A program made the translations under genes and the position numbers. Below, one piece after another: positions 38,409 to 46,318 of a DNA stretch of 64,000 bases; position 1 is the stretch's first letter; each line of letters starts with the position of its first letter. The notes under the pieces were generated by a model, which was given only the letters and a program-made list of their open reading frames with translations, did not search any database and was not told where the DNA came from. The stretch comes from Ferrovibrio sp965278975 (lineage in GTDB: Bacteria; Pseudomonadota; Alphaproteobacteria; Ferrovibrionales; Ferrovibrionaceae). The DNA is taken from contig NZ_OZ257126.1 in NCBI RefSeq assembly GCF_965278975.1, forward strand, positions 3,410,001 through 3,474,000, given 5' to 3'.

Positions 38409-39110
38409 ATGGCCGCGTCGGATCAATCCGGCAATGCGGTGGAGCAGGCCTACCTTGCCGCCACCACCTTCATCGATAGCGATAACCCGCGCGTGCGCGC
38501 CCTGGCCGACGAGTTCGGCCATATCACCGACCTGAAGCAACGCGCCATCGCGATCTACTACGCGGTGCGCGACCGCTTCCTCTACGATCCTTATTCGCTC
38601 GATTACACGCCAAAAGGCATGAGCGCCGGCTATGTGATCGAGCGCGGTCGCGGTTTCTGCGTTTCGAAGGCGGTGCTGCTGGCCGCCGTGGCGCGCGCTG
38701 CCGGGATTCCTTCCCGGCTGGGCTTCGCCGATGTGAAGAACCATCTGGCCACGCCGCGCCTGCTGGAACTGATGGGCACCGATATCTTCCATTTCCATGG
38801 CTACACGGAATTGCTGATCGAGGGCCGCTGGGTGAAGGCGACGCCCGCCTTCAACATCGAGCTGTGCGACAAATTCCGCGTCAAGCCGCTGGAATTCGAT
38901 GGCGAGACCGACTCGATCTTCCATGCCTACGACGCCGATAACCGGCGCCACATGGAATATGTATCGGATCGTGGACAATTCGCCGACCTGCCCTATGTCG
39001 AGTGGCTCGCCGGTATGAAGAAATATTATCCGACCATGGTGCGTGACAGCGGCTTCACCATGCCCGGCGGCGATTTCGCCGCCGAGGCCGAAGCGACGCA
39101 GCGCAGTTGA
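38409..39110 (+). CDS. Transglutaminase-like protein
   Basis: 233 residues. The core is YYAVRDRFLYDPYSLDYTPK then GRGFCVSKAVLLAAVARAAG, with the candidate nucleophile Cys84. The candidate catalytic His is in IFHFHGYTELLI (about 130). The third triad position, normally Asp in a WxxVDP motif, reads WVKATPAFN, so Asp is absent and Thr145 or Asn149 is the nearest polar residue. It may be a protease-like or amidase-like relative. No signal peptide. It precedes guaB by 26 bases. Confidence 0.82.
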   Translation: MAASDQSGNAVEQAYLAATTFIDSDNPRVRALADEFGHITDLKQRAIAIYYAVRDRFLYDPYSLDYTPKGMSAGYVIERGRGFCVSKAVLLAAVARAAGIPSRLGFADVKNHLATPRLLELMGTDIFHFHGYTELLIEGRWVKATPAFNIELCDKFRVKPLEFDGETDSIFHAYDADNRRHMEYVSDRGQFADLPYVEWLAGMKKYYPTMVRDSGFTMPGGDFAAEAEATQRS

Positions 39111-39136
39111 GCGGCAGACGGTAAAGGAGAGCAGCC

Positions 39137-40600
39137 ATGCAGTTTCGTGAAGCCTATACATTCGATGATGTGCTGCTGGCGCCTGCCGCGTCGGAGGTGC
39201 TGCCCGGTCAGGTCGATACCCGCACCCGCATCACCCGCAGCATCGAACTCAATATCCCGCTGATCTCCTCGGCGATGGACACCGTGACCGAAGCCCGCAT
39301 GGCCATCGCCATGGCGCAATCCGGCGGCATCGGCGTGATCCACAAGAACCTCTCCATCGAGGAGCAGGCGCGCGAAGTCTCGGCGGTGAAGAAGTTCGAA
39401 AGCGGCATGGTGGTGAACCCGCTGACCATCGCGCCGGACGCGACGCTCGCCGATGCCCTGGCGCTGATGGAGCGCTACGGCATCCATGGCATCCCGGTCA
39501 CCGAAGGCGCCGGTGGCAAGCTGGTCGGCATCCTCACCAACCGCGATGTGCGCTTCGCCACCGACATGGCGCAGTCGGTGCGTGAACTGATGACCAAGGA
39601 ACGGCTGGTCACGGTGCGCGAAGGCGTGCGCATGGAAGAAGCCAAGAAGATGCTGCATCAGGCGCGCATCGAAAAGCTGCTGGTGGTGGACGACCAATAT
39701 CGCTGCGTCGGCCTGATCACCGTGAAGGATATCGAGAAGGCGCAGAAATATCCCAACGCCGCCAAGGATGAGCAGGGCCGCCTGCGCGTCGCCGCCGCCA
39801 CTTCGGTGGGCGATGATGGCCTGGAGCGCGCCGCCGCCCTGATCGAAGCCGGCGTTGACGTGCTGGTGGTGGATACCGCGCATGGCCATTCCGCCGGCGT
39901 GCTGCGCACCATCGCGGAAATCAAGAAGCGGTCGAACCGCACCCAGGTGGTGGGCGGCAATGTCGCCACCTCGGAAGGCACCAAGGCACTGATCGATGCC
40001 GGCGTCGATGCCGTGAAGGTTGGTATCGGCCCGGGCTCGATCTGCACCACGCGCATCGTTGCCGGTGTCGGCGTGCCGCAGCTCACTGCCGTGATCGACG
40101 CGGTTGAGGTGGCGCAGAAATCCGGCGTGCCGGTGATCGCCGATGGCGGCATCAAGTTCTCCGGCGATGTCGCCAAGGCCATCGCCGCCGGTGCCAGCAC
40201 CTGCATGATCGGTTCGCTGCTGGCCGGTACCGACGAGGCGCCGGGCGAGGTGTTCCTCTACCAGGGCCGTTCCTACAAGTCGTATCGCGGCATGGGCTCC
40301 ATCGGCGCCATGGGCCGTGGCTCGGCCGACCGCTATTTCCAGCAGGAAGTGAACGACAAGCTCAAGCTGGTGCCGGAAGGCATCGAGGGCCGCGTGCCCT
40401 ACAAGGGCCCGGTCGGCACCATCCTGCATCAGCTCGTCGGCGGCCTGCGCGCCGCCATGGGCTATACCGGCAATGGCGACATGGAAGCGATGCGCACGCG
40501 CTGCAACTTCCTGCGCATCACGTCGGCCGGCCTGCGCGAAAGCCATGTGCATGACGTGGCGATAACGCGCGAGGCGCCGAACTACCGGCAGGATAGCTGA
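39137..40600 (+). CDS. guaB: Inosine-5'-monophosphate dehydrogenase
   Basis: 487 residues. A TIM barrel begins FREAYTFDDVLLAPAASEVL and is interrupted by two CBS domains (about 95-205). The catalytic loop VGIGPGSICTTR (about 295-306) contains the nucleophilic Cys. The flap region has GSADRYFQ. It oxidises IMP to XMP, the committed step to GMP; guaA, which completes the path, is 1.9 kb downstream. AAGGAG precedes the ATG. rsmB starts 5 bases after the stop. Confidence 0.97.
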   Translation: MQFREAYTFDDVLLAPAASEVLPGQVDTRTRITRSIELNIPLISSAMDTVTEARMAIAMAQSGGIGVIHKNLSIEEQAREVSAVKKFESGMVVNPLTIAPDATLADALALMERYGIHGIPVTEGAGGKLVGILTNRDVRFATDMAQSVRELMTKERLVTVREGVRMEEAKKMLHQARIEKLLVVDDQYRCVGLITVKDIEKAQKYPNAAKDEQGRLRVAAATSVGDDGLERAAALIEAGVDVLVVDTAHGHSAGVLRTIAEIKKRSNRTQVVGGNVATSEGTKALIDAGVDAVKVGIGPGSICTTRIVAGVGVPQLTAVIDAVEVAQKSGVPVIADGGIKFSGDVAKAIAAGASTCMIGSLLAGTDEAPGEVFLYQGRSYKSYRGMGSIGAMGRGSADRYFQQEVNDKLKLVPEGIEGRVPYKGPVGTILHQLVGGLRAAMGYTGNGDMEAMRTRCNFLRITSAGLRESHVHDVAITREAPNYRQDS

Positions 40601-40604
40601 TCCA

Positions 40605-41879
40605 GTGACGCCGGCCGCCCGCCTCGCCGCCAGCATCGAAATCCTCGGCGGCGTGCTGGGCTCGAATCAGGCGGCGGATCGCCTGCTGCTGGATTGGCAG
40701 CGCAAGAACCGCTATGCCGGCGCCAAGGACCGCCGCGCCATCGCCGAGGCCGTGTATACGGCACTGCGTGAGCAGGGCATGCGGCGCTGGCGCTTGCAGC
40801 AGGCCGAGGCGCCGCTGACACCGCGCCTGTTTGCCATGGCCGATCCCGCCGTGACACCAGAGCAATGGCAGGCTTTGTGTGAGGGCGCGAAATACGCGCC
40901 GCCGCGCCTGAGCGAGGACGAGGTTGCCGCGCTGCAACGGCTGCCGGCCAATGATGCCGCGCCGCTCTGGGCGCGGGTGAACCTGCCGCCGGAACTCACG
41001 GCGCTGTGCGAAGCGCGCTTTGGCACTGACGCCGAAGCTGAATTGCAGGCACTGAACAGCCGCGCGCCGCTCGATCTGCGGGTCAATACGCTCAAGACCA
41101 ATCGCGCGGCCATGCTGGAGCAATTCCAGGCCGAAGGCATCGCCGCCGCTCCGACGCGGCTTTCGCCCTTCGGCATCCGGCTGCAACAGCAGGTGCGGCT
41201 GGAGCAACATCCGCTCTATCTCGATGGCCTGATCGAACCGCAGGATGAGGCGGCGCAGGTGGCGGCCTTGCTGCTCGGCGCCCGGCCGGGTGAAACCGTG
41301 ATTGACCTTTGTGCCGGCGCCGGCGGCAAGACCCTGGCACTGGCGGCGCAGATGAAGAATCGCGGCCGGCTGGTGGCGGCCGACCATGATTTCCGCCGGC
41401 TCAACCGCCTGAAACCCCGGCTGGCCCGGGCCGGCATCGGCATTGTCGAGACGGCGGCGGCGGAAAAGCTGCCGGCCCTGCTGGAAGCCATGGAAGGGCA
41501 GGCGGACCGGGTATTCCTGGACGTACCCTGCTCGGGCAGCGGCACCTGGCGGCGCAACCCGGAAACCCGCTGGCGCTTCGGCCCGGCGGCCTTGGATGAC
41601 TTGCAGGCAGCGCAGCGCGGCCTGCTGGCACAGGGGGTGAAGCTGCTCAAGCCGGGCGGGCGGCTGGTTTATGCCACCTGCTCGATCCTGGCGCCGGAGA
41701 ACGATGCTCCCGTGGACGACATCCTGGCTCACGGCGAAGTGACGCCGATTCCCCTGGCGCAGGCCTGGGAGGAGGGCTTATCCACAGCCTGTCCCCTGGC
41801 TGGCGACCGCCTGGCGCTGACCCCGCTGCAACATGGCACGGATGGCTTTTTCGCCGCCGTGCTGCAGCGGCGCGGCTGA
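40605..41879 (+). CDS. RsmB-type RNA m5C methyltransferase
   Basis: 424 residues from GTG. An N-terminal NusB-like helical domain (about 1-80) is followed by a class I SAM methyltransferase with VIDLCAGAGGKTLALAAQMK (about 229-248). Motif IV DVPCSGSGTWRRNPETRW and motif VI YATCSILAPEN supply the two cysteines of the m5C mechanism. It probably methylates 16S rRNA (C967 type). It sits between guaB and a TPR gene in a purine neighbourhood, likely co-transcribed with guaB. Confidence 0.9.
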   Translation: MTPAARLAASIEILGGVLGSNQAADRLLLDWQRKNRYAGAKDRRAIAEAVYTALREQGMRRWRLQQAEAPLTPRLFAMADPAVTPEQWQALCEGAKYAPPRLSEDEVAALQRLPANDAAPLWARVNLPPELTALCEARFGTDAEAELQALNSRAPLDLRVNTLKTNRAAMLEQFQAEGIAAAPTRLSPFGIRLQQQVRLEQHPLYLDGLIEPQDEAAQVAALLLGARPGETVIDLCAGAGGKTLALAAQMKNRGRLVAADHDFRRLNRLKPRLARAGIGIVETAAAEKLPALLEAMEGQADRVFLDVPCSGSGTWRRNPETRWRFGPAALDDLQAAQRGLLAQGVKLLKPGGRLVYATCSILAPENDAPVDDILAHGEVTPIPLAQAWEEGLSTACPLAGDRLALTPLQHGTDGFFAAVLQRRG

Positions 41880-41937
41880 TGGTGGTGGCAGTACCATGGG
41901 GGCGGATATAATGGATGCAGCTGAAAGGGCCCATCTC

Positions 41938-42432
41938 ATGCGCCGCATGTCCCGCGTTTCCGCCGCCGTAGCCTTCACCATCGTCCTCGGTTCTGGCCTT
42001 GCCATGCCCGTGCTCGCCATGGGGCCGAGCCCGAGCGCACCGGCAGAGGCCACCGCCAAGCCGGTCGATCCGAATTTCACCGAGGGCAAGAAGGCCATCG
42101 ACCGCAAGGACTGGGCCGCCGCCGTGCCGCTGTTCCAGGCCGTGGTGGCGAAGGACGCGAAGAATGCCGATGCCTTCAACTGGCTCGGCTATGCCCAGCG
42201 CAACAACGGCGACTACACCGCCGCCTTCGCCGCCTATAACGAGGCGCTGAAGATCGATCCGCGCCATAAGGGCGCCCATGAATATATCGGCGAGGCCTAT
42301 CTCAAGGTGAACGACCTGGCCAAGGCGGAAGAGCATTTGAAGCGGCTCGACAGCCTGTGCGCCTTCGGTTGCGCTGAATTTACCGAATTGAAGACCAAGA
42401 TCGCTGCCTACAAGGCGGCCAAACCAAGCTGA
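41938..42432 (+). CDS. Exported TPR protein
   Basis: 164 residues. The N-terminal signal (SAAVAFTIVLGSGLAMPVLA) is followed by about two TPRs (WAAAVPLFQAVVAKDAKNAD and YTAAFAAYNEALKIDPRHKG) and a helix with a CAFGC pair that could form a disulfide. The ATG at 41938 places the signal at the N-terminus; ATGs at 41911 and 41896 are possible. It is a short periplasmic adaptor-like protein with unknown partner. It lies between rsmB and guaA. Confidence 0.8.
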   Translation: MRRMSRVSAAVAFTIVLGSGLAMPVLAMGPSPSAPAEATAKPVDPNFTEGKKAIDRKDWAAAVPLFQAVVAKDAKNADAFNWLGYAQRNNGDYTAAFAAYNEALKIDPRHKGAHEYIGEAYLKVNDLAKAEEHLKRLDSLCAFGCAEFTELKTKIAAYKAAKPS

Positions 42433-42496
42433 GGGCGCTCCACCGCGGCTGCGGCGGCGCCGATAGGCATTTGTAGAAGAAAGGCATGCGGCGCCG

Positions 42497-44056
42497 ATGG
42501 CTGAGCGTATTCTTATTGTCGATTTCGGTTCCCAGGTTACCCAGCTCATTGCGCGCCGGGTGCGCGAATCCGGCGTCTATTGCGAGATCGTGCCGTTCCA
42601 GAAGGCGGAAGAGGCACTGAAGGCCGAAAGCCCGCATGGCGTGCTGAAAGGCGTCATCCTCTCCGGCTCGCCGGCTTCCACCATCGAAGGTGATTCCCCG
42701 CGCGCGCCGGCCATGCTGTTCGGCATGAACCTGCCGGTCTTCGGCATCTGCTATGGCGAACAGACCATCTGCGCCCAGATGGGCGGCCAGGTGGAAGGCG
42801 GCCATCACCGTGAATTCGGCCGCGCCTTCATCGAAATCAAGGAAGCCTGCACGCTGTTCGAGGGCGTCTGGAGCAAGGGCGAGAAGCATCAGGTGTGGAT
42901 GAGCCATGGCGACCGCGTGACGCGCATCCCCGATGGCTTCCGCGTCGTCGCCACCAGCGAGGGCGCGCCGTTTGCCGCCATCGCCAATGACGAACGCCGC
43001 ATCTACGGCGTGCAGTTCCACCCCGAAGTGGTGCATACCCCCGATGGCGCCAAGCTGCTGCGCAATTTCGTGCGCAACGTTGCTGGCTGCCAGGGCGAAT
43101 GGACCATGAAGGCCTATCGTCAGGAAGCCATCGAAAAGATCCGCGCTCAGGTCGGCAAGGGCAGGGTGATCTGCGGCCTGTCCGGCGGCGTCGATTCCTC
43201 CGTCGCCGCCGTACTGATCCATGAAGCCATCGGCGATCAGCTCACCTGCGTGTTTGTCGATCACGGCCTGCTGCGCAAGAACGAGGCCGATGAGGTCGTC
43301 ACGCTGTTCCGCGAGCATTACAATATCCCGCTGGTGCACAGCGATGCCTCGACGCTGTTCCTGGACAAGCTCGCTGGCATCACCGACCCGGAAGTGAAGC
43401 GCAAGACTATCGGCGGCCTGTTCATCGATGTGTTCGAGGCGGAAGCCAAGAAGATCGGCGGCGCCGAATTCCTGGCGCAGGGCACGCTCTACCCGGATGT
43501 GATCGAGAGTGTCAGCTTCCATGGCGGCCCCAGCGTCACCATCAAGTCGCATCACAATGTCGGCGGCCTGCCGGCGCGCATGAACATGAAGCTGGTCGAG
43601 CCGTTGCGCGAACTGTTCAAGGATGAAGTGCGCGCCTTGGGCCGCGAACTTGGCCTGCCGGACACTCTCGTCGGGCGCCATCCTTTCCCCGGCCCGGGCC
43701 TTGCCATCCGCATCCCCGGCGATATCACCAAGGAAAAGCTCGATCTGCTGCGTAACATCGATGCCGTCTATATCGATGAGATCCGCAAGGCCGGGCTGTA
43801 CGATACCATCTGGCAGGCCTTCGCCGTGCTGCTCCCCGTCCGCACCGTCGGCGTGATGGGCGATGGCCGCACCTACGATCAGGCCTGCGCGCTCCGCGCC
43901 GTTACCTCGACCGACGGCATGACGGCGGACTACTTCCCGTTCCCGCACGAATTCCTGGGCCGCGTCGCGACGCGCATCATCAATGAAGTGCGCGGCGTCA
44001 ACCGCGTCACCTATGATATCACCTCGAAGCCGCCGGGCACGATCGAGTGGGAGTGA
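42497..44056 (+). CDS. guaA: GMP synthase (glutamine-hydrolysing)
   Basis: 519 residues. Class I glutamine amidotransferase domain (about 1-195) with nucleophile in FGICYGEQ and the His-Glu in QFHPEV. The ATP-pyrophosphatase domain has the P-loop SGGVDSS (about 228-234). The C-terminal dimerisation domain ends TSKPPGTIEWE. It converts XMP to GMP. The last 36 bases recur, diverged, at 45479-45514, marking this gene's 3' end as a recombination or integration site. Confidence 0.97.
   Translation: MAERILIVDFGSQVTQLIARRVRESGVYCEIVPFQKAEEALKAESPHGVLKGVILSGSPASTIEGDSPRAPAMLFGMNLPVFGICYGEQTICAQMGGQVEGGHHREFGRAFIEIKEACTLFEGVWSKGEKHQVWMSHGDRVTRIPDGFRVVATSEGAPFAAIANDERRIYGVQFHPEVVHTPDGAKLLRNFVRNVAGCQGEWTMKAYRQEAIEKIRAQVGKGRVICGLSGGVDSSVAAVLIHEAIGDQLTCVFVDHGLLRKNEADEVVTLFREHYNIPLVHSDASTLFLDKLAGITDPEVKRKTIGGLFIDVFEAEAKKIGGAEFLAQGTLYPDVIESVSFHGGPSVTIKSHHNVGGLPARMNMKLVEPLRELFKDEVRALGRELGLPDTLVGRHPFPGPGLAIRIPGDITKEKLDLLRNIDAVYIDEIRKAGLYDTIWQAFAVLLPVRTVGVMGDGRTYDQACALRAVTSTDGMTADYFPFPHEFLGRVATRIINEVRGVNRVTYDITSKPPGTIEWE
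44021..44056 (+). repeat. Direct repeat, left copy (guaA 3' end; putative attL)
   Basis: The last twelve codons of guaA. A second copy at 45479-45514 has 31 of 36 identical bases and still encodes TSKPPSTIEWE plus a stop. The 3' end of guaA is a known target of genomic-island integrases. Confidence 0.6.
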
Positions 44057-44231
44057 CGAGCTTGTTTAAATAAATGAATTAATTGACAAAAATGGGCGGC
44101 AATATTCCTCGTCGCTTTTTTGCCAATGGTATTATAGGGCGAGATCAGTTTTTAAATTCGATATCATGCGCCTATTGTTTATGGTTCATGTTATCGAGTG
44201 TTTGCGGAACGACATTTATTAGGCGGTTAAA
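44057..44231 (+). other. AT-rich intergenic start of the guaA island
   Basis: 175 bases of AT-rich DNA with no coding sequence I can support. A TTGACA-like box (about 44083) and AT-rich stretches could form a promoter for the following gene. Composition changes abruptly after the guaA stop. Confidence 0.5.
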
Positions 44232-45236
44232 ATGAAACTACTCATTGGAACCCAACAATCTCCCGTGGCTAGCGAGGTTTTAGCTCGAATGGCGATTGTT
44301 CGTCCAATTCTAATGGGGCTTCTGACTGGGATCAAACAAGATGTGCTAGATGAATTGGGCGGCATGGGAAATATGAAGCTGTTTATGCTTCCTAGAGCTT
44401 ACCGACAAGGGTGTGGCGATGTCGGTTTTTGCTTTGAGTGGGCGATTCATGATGCCATTCGTCGGCAAGATCCTATGGTGATGGAGCGACTCACCGATGC
44501 GTCGAAACGTTGCAATCTGAATGGATCTTCTTTTCAATCTATTTTGTTTGGTGTTGAGAAATCCGGGAAGACTAGAATTATTGACACAGCGAATGAGTTG
44601 TTAACGGATGACTCTAGAATTTTAACAGGCGCGCAAGCTCAACCGCCTAAGCTAAAGACTTACATGAATATGCTTGCAAGTTCGTTTCATCGGCCAGAAA
44701 CAAGAGCATCATTACCATCTTCAATTAACGGTCTTTGGAAGGCTGACCTTTTCTTCGGTGCCACCGATACTGATCGGTGGCTTGGAACAACGCTGAAAAT
44801 TAACGCAAAACAATTAGAGGGTGCTAAGGGCCTGCGAATAGGCATCGTGCCTGCAACCCAAGGCGCTTCAGACAAAATTCACAAAGATGATTCGAAGAAT
44901 TTGATTATTTGTCCAATTCCCTATGACGGGTCATTCATGGAACTCTTTTACACAGGGTGGCGCATTGTTCAACAATTCATTAGCGCAGATGCGAAGCTTC
45001 CAGCGGCAGTTGAACTGCCTGCACCTGCTGATAGACAAGTAGCAAAGGAATTAGAAATGCGAAGAGATTTTCCAATTTTTGACGTAGTTAAAGCATTGGA
45101 GGCTCAGTCTCAAACTGATCTACTCACGGAAACCCAAAGAGAAGTTGACGTTTTTAGATTACGGGAAGGAGATAACGTTCTTAATGATCTACTGATTTCC
45201 CCTGTAGCTTCTCATACTGGTGATCTGAAAATATGA
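44232..45236 (+). CDS. Putative PD-(D/E)XK-type nuclease of the guaA island
   Basis: 334 residues, AT-rich codon use unlike neighbours. A helix with Glu69 (GFCFEWAIHDAI), then Asp172 (WKADLFFG) and Lys189 in a beta-strand (WLGTTLKIN) are spaced as in the PD-(D/E)XK nuclease core, where a helical Glu, an Asp and an xxK strand form the active site. The next segment GLRIGIVPATQGASDKI then NLIICPIPYDGSFMELFYTG looks strongly conserved. The middle (about 225-250) could be a substrate domain. No methyltransferase or partner gene is adjacent. Function as restriction-like or defence nuclease is inference; I do not recognise a named family. Weak ribosome site (AGGCGG). Confidence 0.6.
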   Translation: MKLLIGTQQSPVASEVLARMAIVRPILMGLLTGIKQDVLDELGGMGNMKLFMLPRAYRQGCGDVGFCFEWAIHDAIRRQDPMVMERLTDASKRCNLNGSSFQSILFGVEKSGKTRIIDTANELLTDDSRILTGAQAQPPKLKTYMNMLASSFHRPETRASLPSSINGLWKADLFFGATDTDRWLGTTLKINAKQLEGAKGLRIGIVPATQGASDKIHKDDSKNLIICPIPYDGSFMELFYTGWRIVQQFISADAKLPAAVELPAPADRQVAKELEMRRDFPIFDVVKALEAQSQTDLLTETQREVDVFRLREGDNVLNDLLISPVASHTGDLKI

Positions 45237-45347
45237 GATCAATTTTTGGAATTAGTTTTCTTTCCTGATGAAGTTTTGCTGAGGATAAGTAAGGTGCAGA
45301 ACTGAAGTCTGACTTTATTTGCATCAGATTTCGCGGGCAACATCAGG

Positions 45348-45474
45348 CTCATGATTCGTCTCGATAACATCAGCAAGCAGCACAATCACTAGATTCTGTT
45401 AATTGATGCCTCGATGGGCCTGCAGAAAGGCGAGAAGGTCGGACAGTTCGGGCCGAATGGCGCCGGCAAATCCA
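45348..45474 (+). pseudogene. Relic of an ABC-F ATPase gene 5' end
   Basis: Bases 45351-45473 align without gaps to the first 41 codons of the intact ABC-F gene at 47524, with 14 mismatches in 123 by my count. The copy has an in-frame TAG at codon 14 and is truncated right after the Walker A codons (NGAGKS), so it cannot be functional. It is fused, within five bases, to the duplicated guaA 3' end. Confidence 0.85.
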
Positions 45475-45478
45475 TATT

Positions 45479-45514
45479 ACGTCAAAGCCGCCCAGCACGA
45501 TTGAGTGGGAGTGA
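45479..45514 (+). repeat. Direct repeat, right copy (guaA 3' end; putative attR)
   Basis: Encodes TSKPPSTIEWE and stop, 31/36 identical to the true guaA end. Four of the five differences are third-position or synonymous, so it derives from a functional guaA of another source or from an old duplication. Confidence 0.65.
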
Positions 45515-45553
45515 TTTCAGCCGGTCATCTCTGCGGCTGCACCACGGCGACGG

Positions 45554-46195
45554 TTAGCTTTCTGAGCTAGCCTGCCGGTACTGCATGCCAGTGCCAAAGG
45601 CGGCGACAAGGCTGCGGATCACGTTCTTTGCCATCGCCTCGGCGGGCAAGCCGGCCTTCACGGCTGCCTCGACATGCGCCGGATGCACGAAGACGGTAAC
45701 GGCATCGCGCACCACGCCTGCCGCTGCCGCGACGTCATCGACCTTGAATTCCCGCCGCTTGACGCCATCAGCAATGATCTCGGCGATGAGCGCCGTCATC
45801 GCGCGGGCATAGGCCGCGATGATGTCTGGCCGCTCCTCAACGATGCGCCGATAGAGCTGATAGACCTCCGGGTCGCCGGCGAAACGCTCGCGCTTGCGGG
45901 CGTGCAGGGCCAGCACCATGGACTCAAGCCGTTCGGCTGCCGGCCCGTCCACATTCACGAAACGGCGTGCCGCTTCCTCTTCGTCGCGCATGGCTTCCGC
46001 GACCACGGCATCGAAAATCTCTGCCTTGGAGCGGAAGTGGCGATAGATCGTGGTATGCGACGTCCCGAGCGCCCGGGCGATATCGACGACATTCGTCTTT
46101 GCCGCGCCGAACCGCCGTAACTGAGCGCGAGCAGCATCGAGAATCTGTCCTCGAAACGAGGGGTCTTCGCTGATGGAAATGGAAGGCGCCTGCAT
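45554..46195 (-). CDS. TetR-family transcriptional regulator
   Basis: 213 residues. The N-terminal helix-turn-helix is clear (RGQILDAARAQLRRFG, then VDIARALGTSHTTIYRHFRS, about 15-55). The ligand-binding domain is helical, with RERFAGDPEVYQLYRRIVEE. It is divergent from an NAD-dependent epimerase gene and probably represses it and itself through the palindrome in between. Ligand unknown. Confidence 0.9.
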   Translation of the reverse strand: MQAPSISISEDPSFRGQILDAARAQLRRFGAAKTNVVDIARALGTSHTTIYRHFRSKAEIFDAVVAEAMRDEEEAARRFVNVDGPAAERLESMVLALHARKRERFAGDPEVYQLYRRIVEERPDIIAAYARAMTALIAEIIADGVKRREFKVDDVAAAAGVVRDAVTVFVHPAHVEAAVKAGLPAEAMAKNVIRSLVAAFGTGMQYRQASSES

Positions 46196-46234
46196 GGTGG
46201 AACTTTAAGGCAACCTCCTCAGAAATACAACGAC

Positions 46235-46256
46235 GAACAAATTATATAAAATGTTC
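46235..46256. promoter_or_regulatory. Putative TetR operator
   Basis: The 22-bp element has outer arms GAACA and TGTTC and a palindromic centre TTATATAA, with only two mismatched pairs. It lies in the divergent promoter region, overlapping AT-rich -10-like sequences. Confidence 0.6.
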
Positions 46257-46318
46257 TTTGAATATTGTTCCGATTTGGCTATGGTGGGCCACAGCAACGC
46301 CCCAACCCGGAGGTTTTC

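Larger units (their letters stand above)
45237..45553. other. Gene-free right part of the guaA island
   Basis: 317 bases. The first about 110 are AT-rich with no recognisable feature; then come the ABC-F relic and the guaA 3' repeat; the last 39 lead to the stop of the convergent TetR gene. No integrase or transposase remains. Confidence 0.7.

Noticed and set aside
45237..45553. An integrase or transposase remnant in the guaA island
   Set aside because: Apart from the ABC-F fossil and the guaA-tail repeat, no frame with recombinase motifs could be read on either strand.
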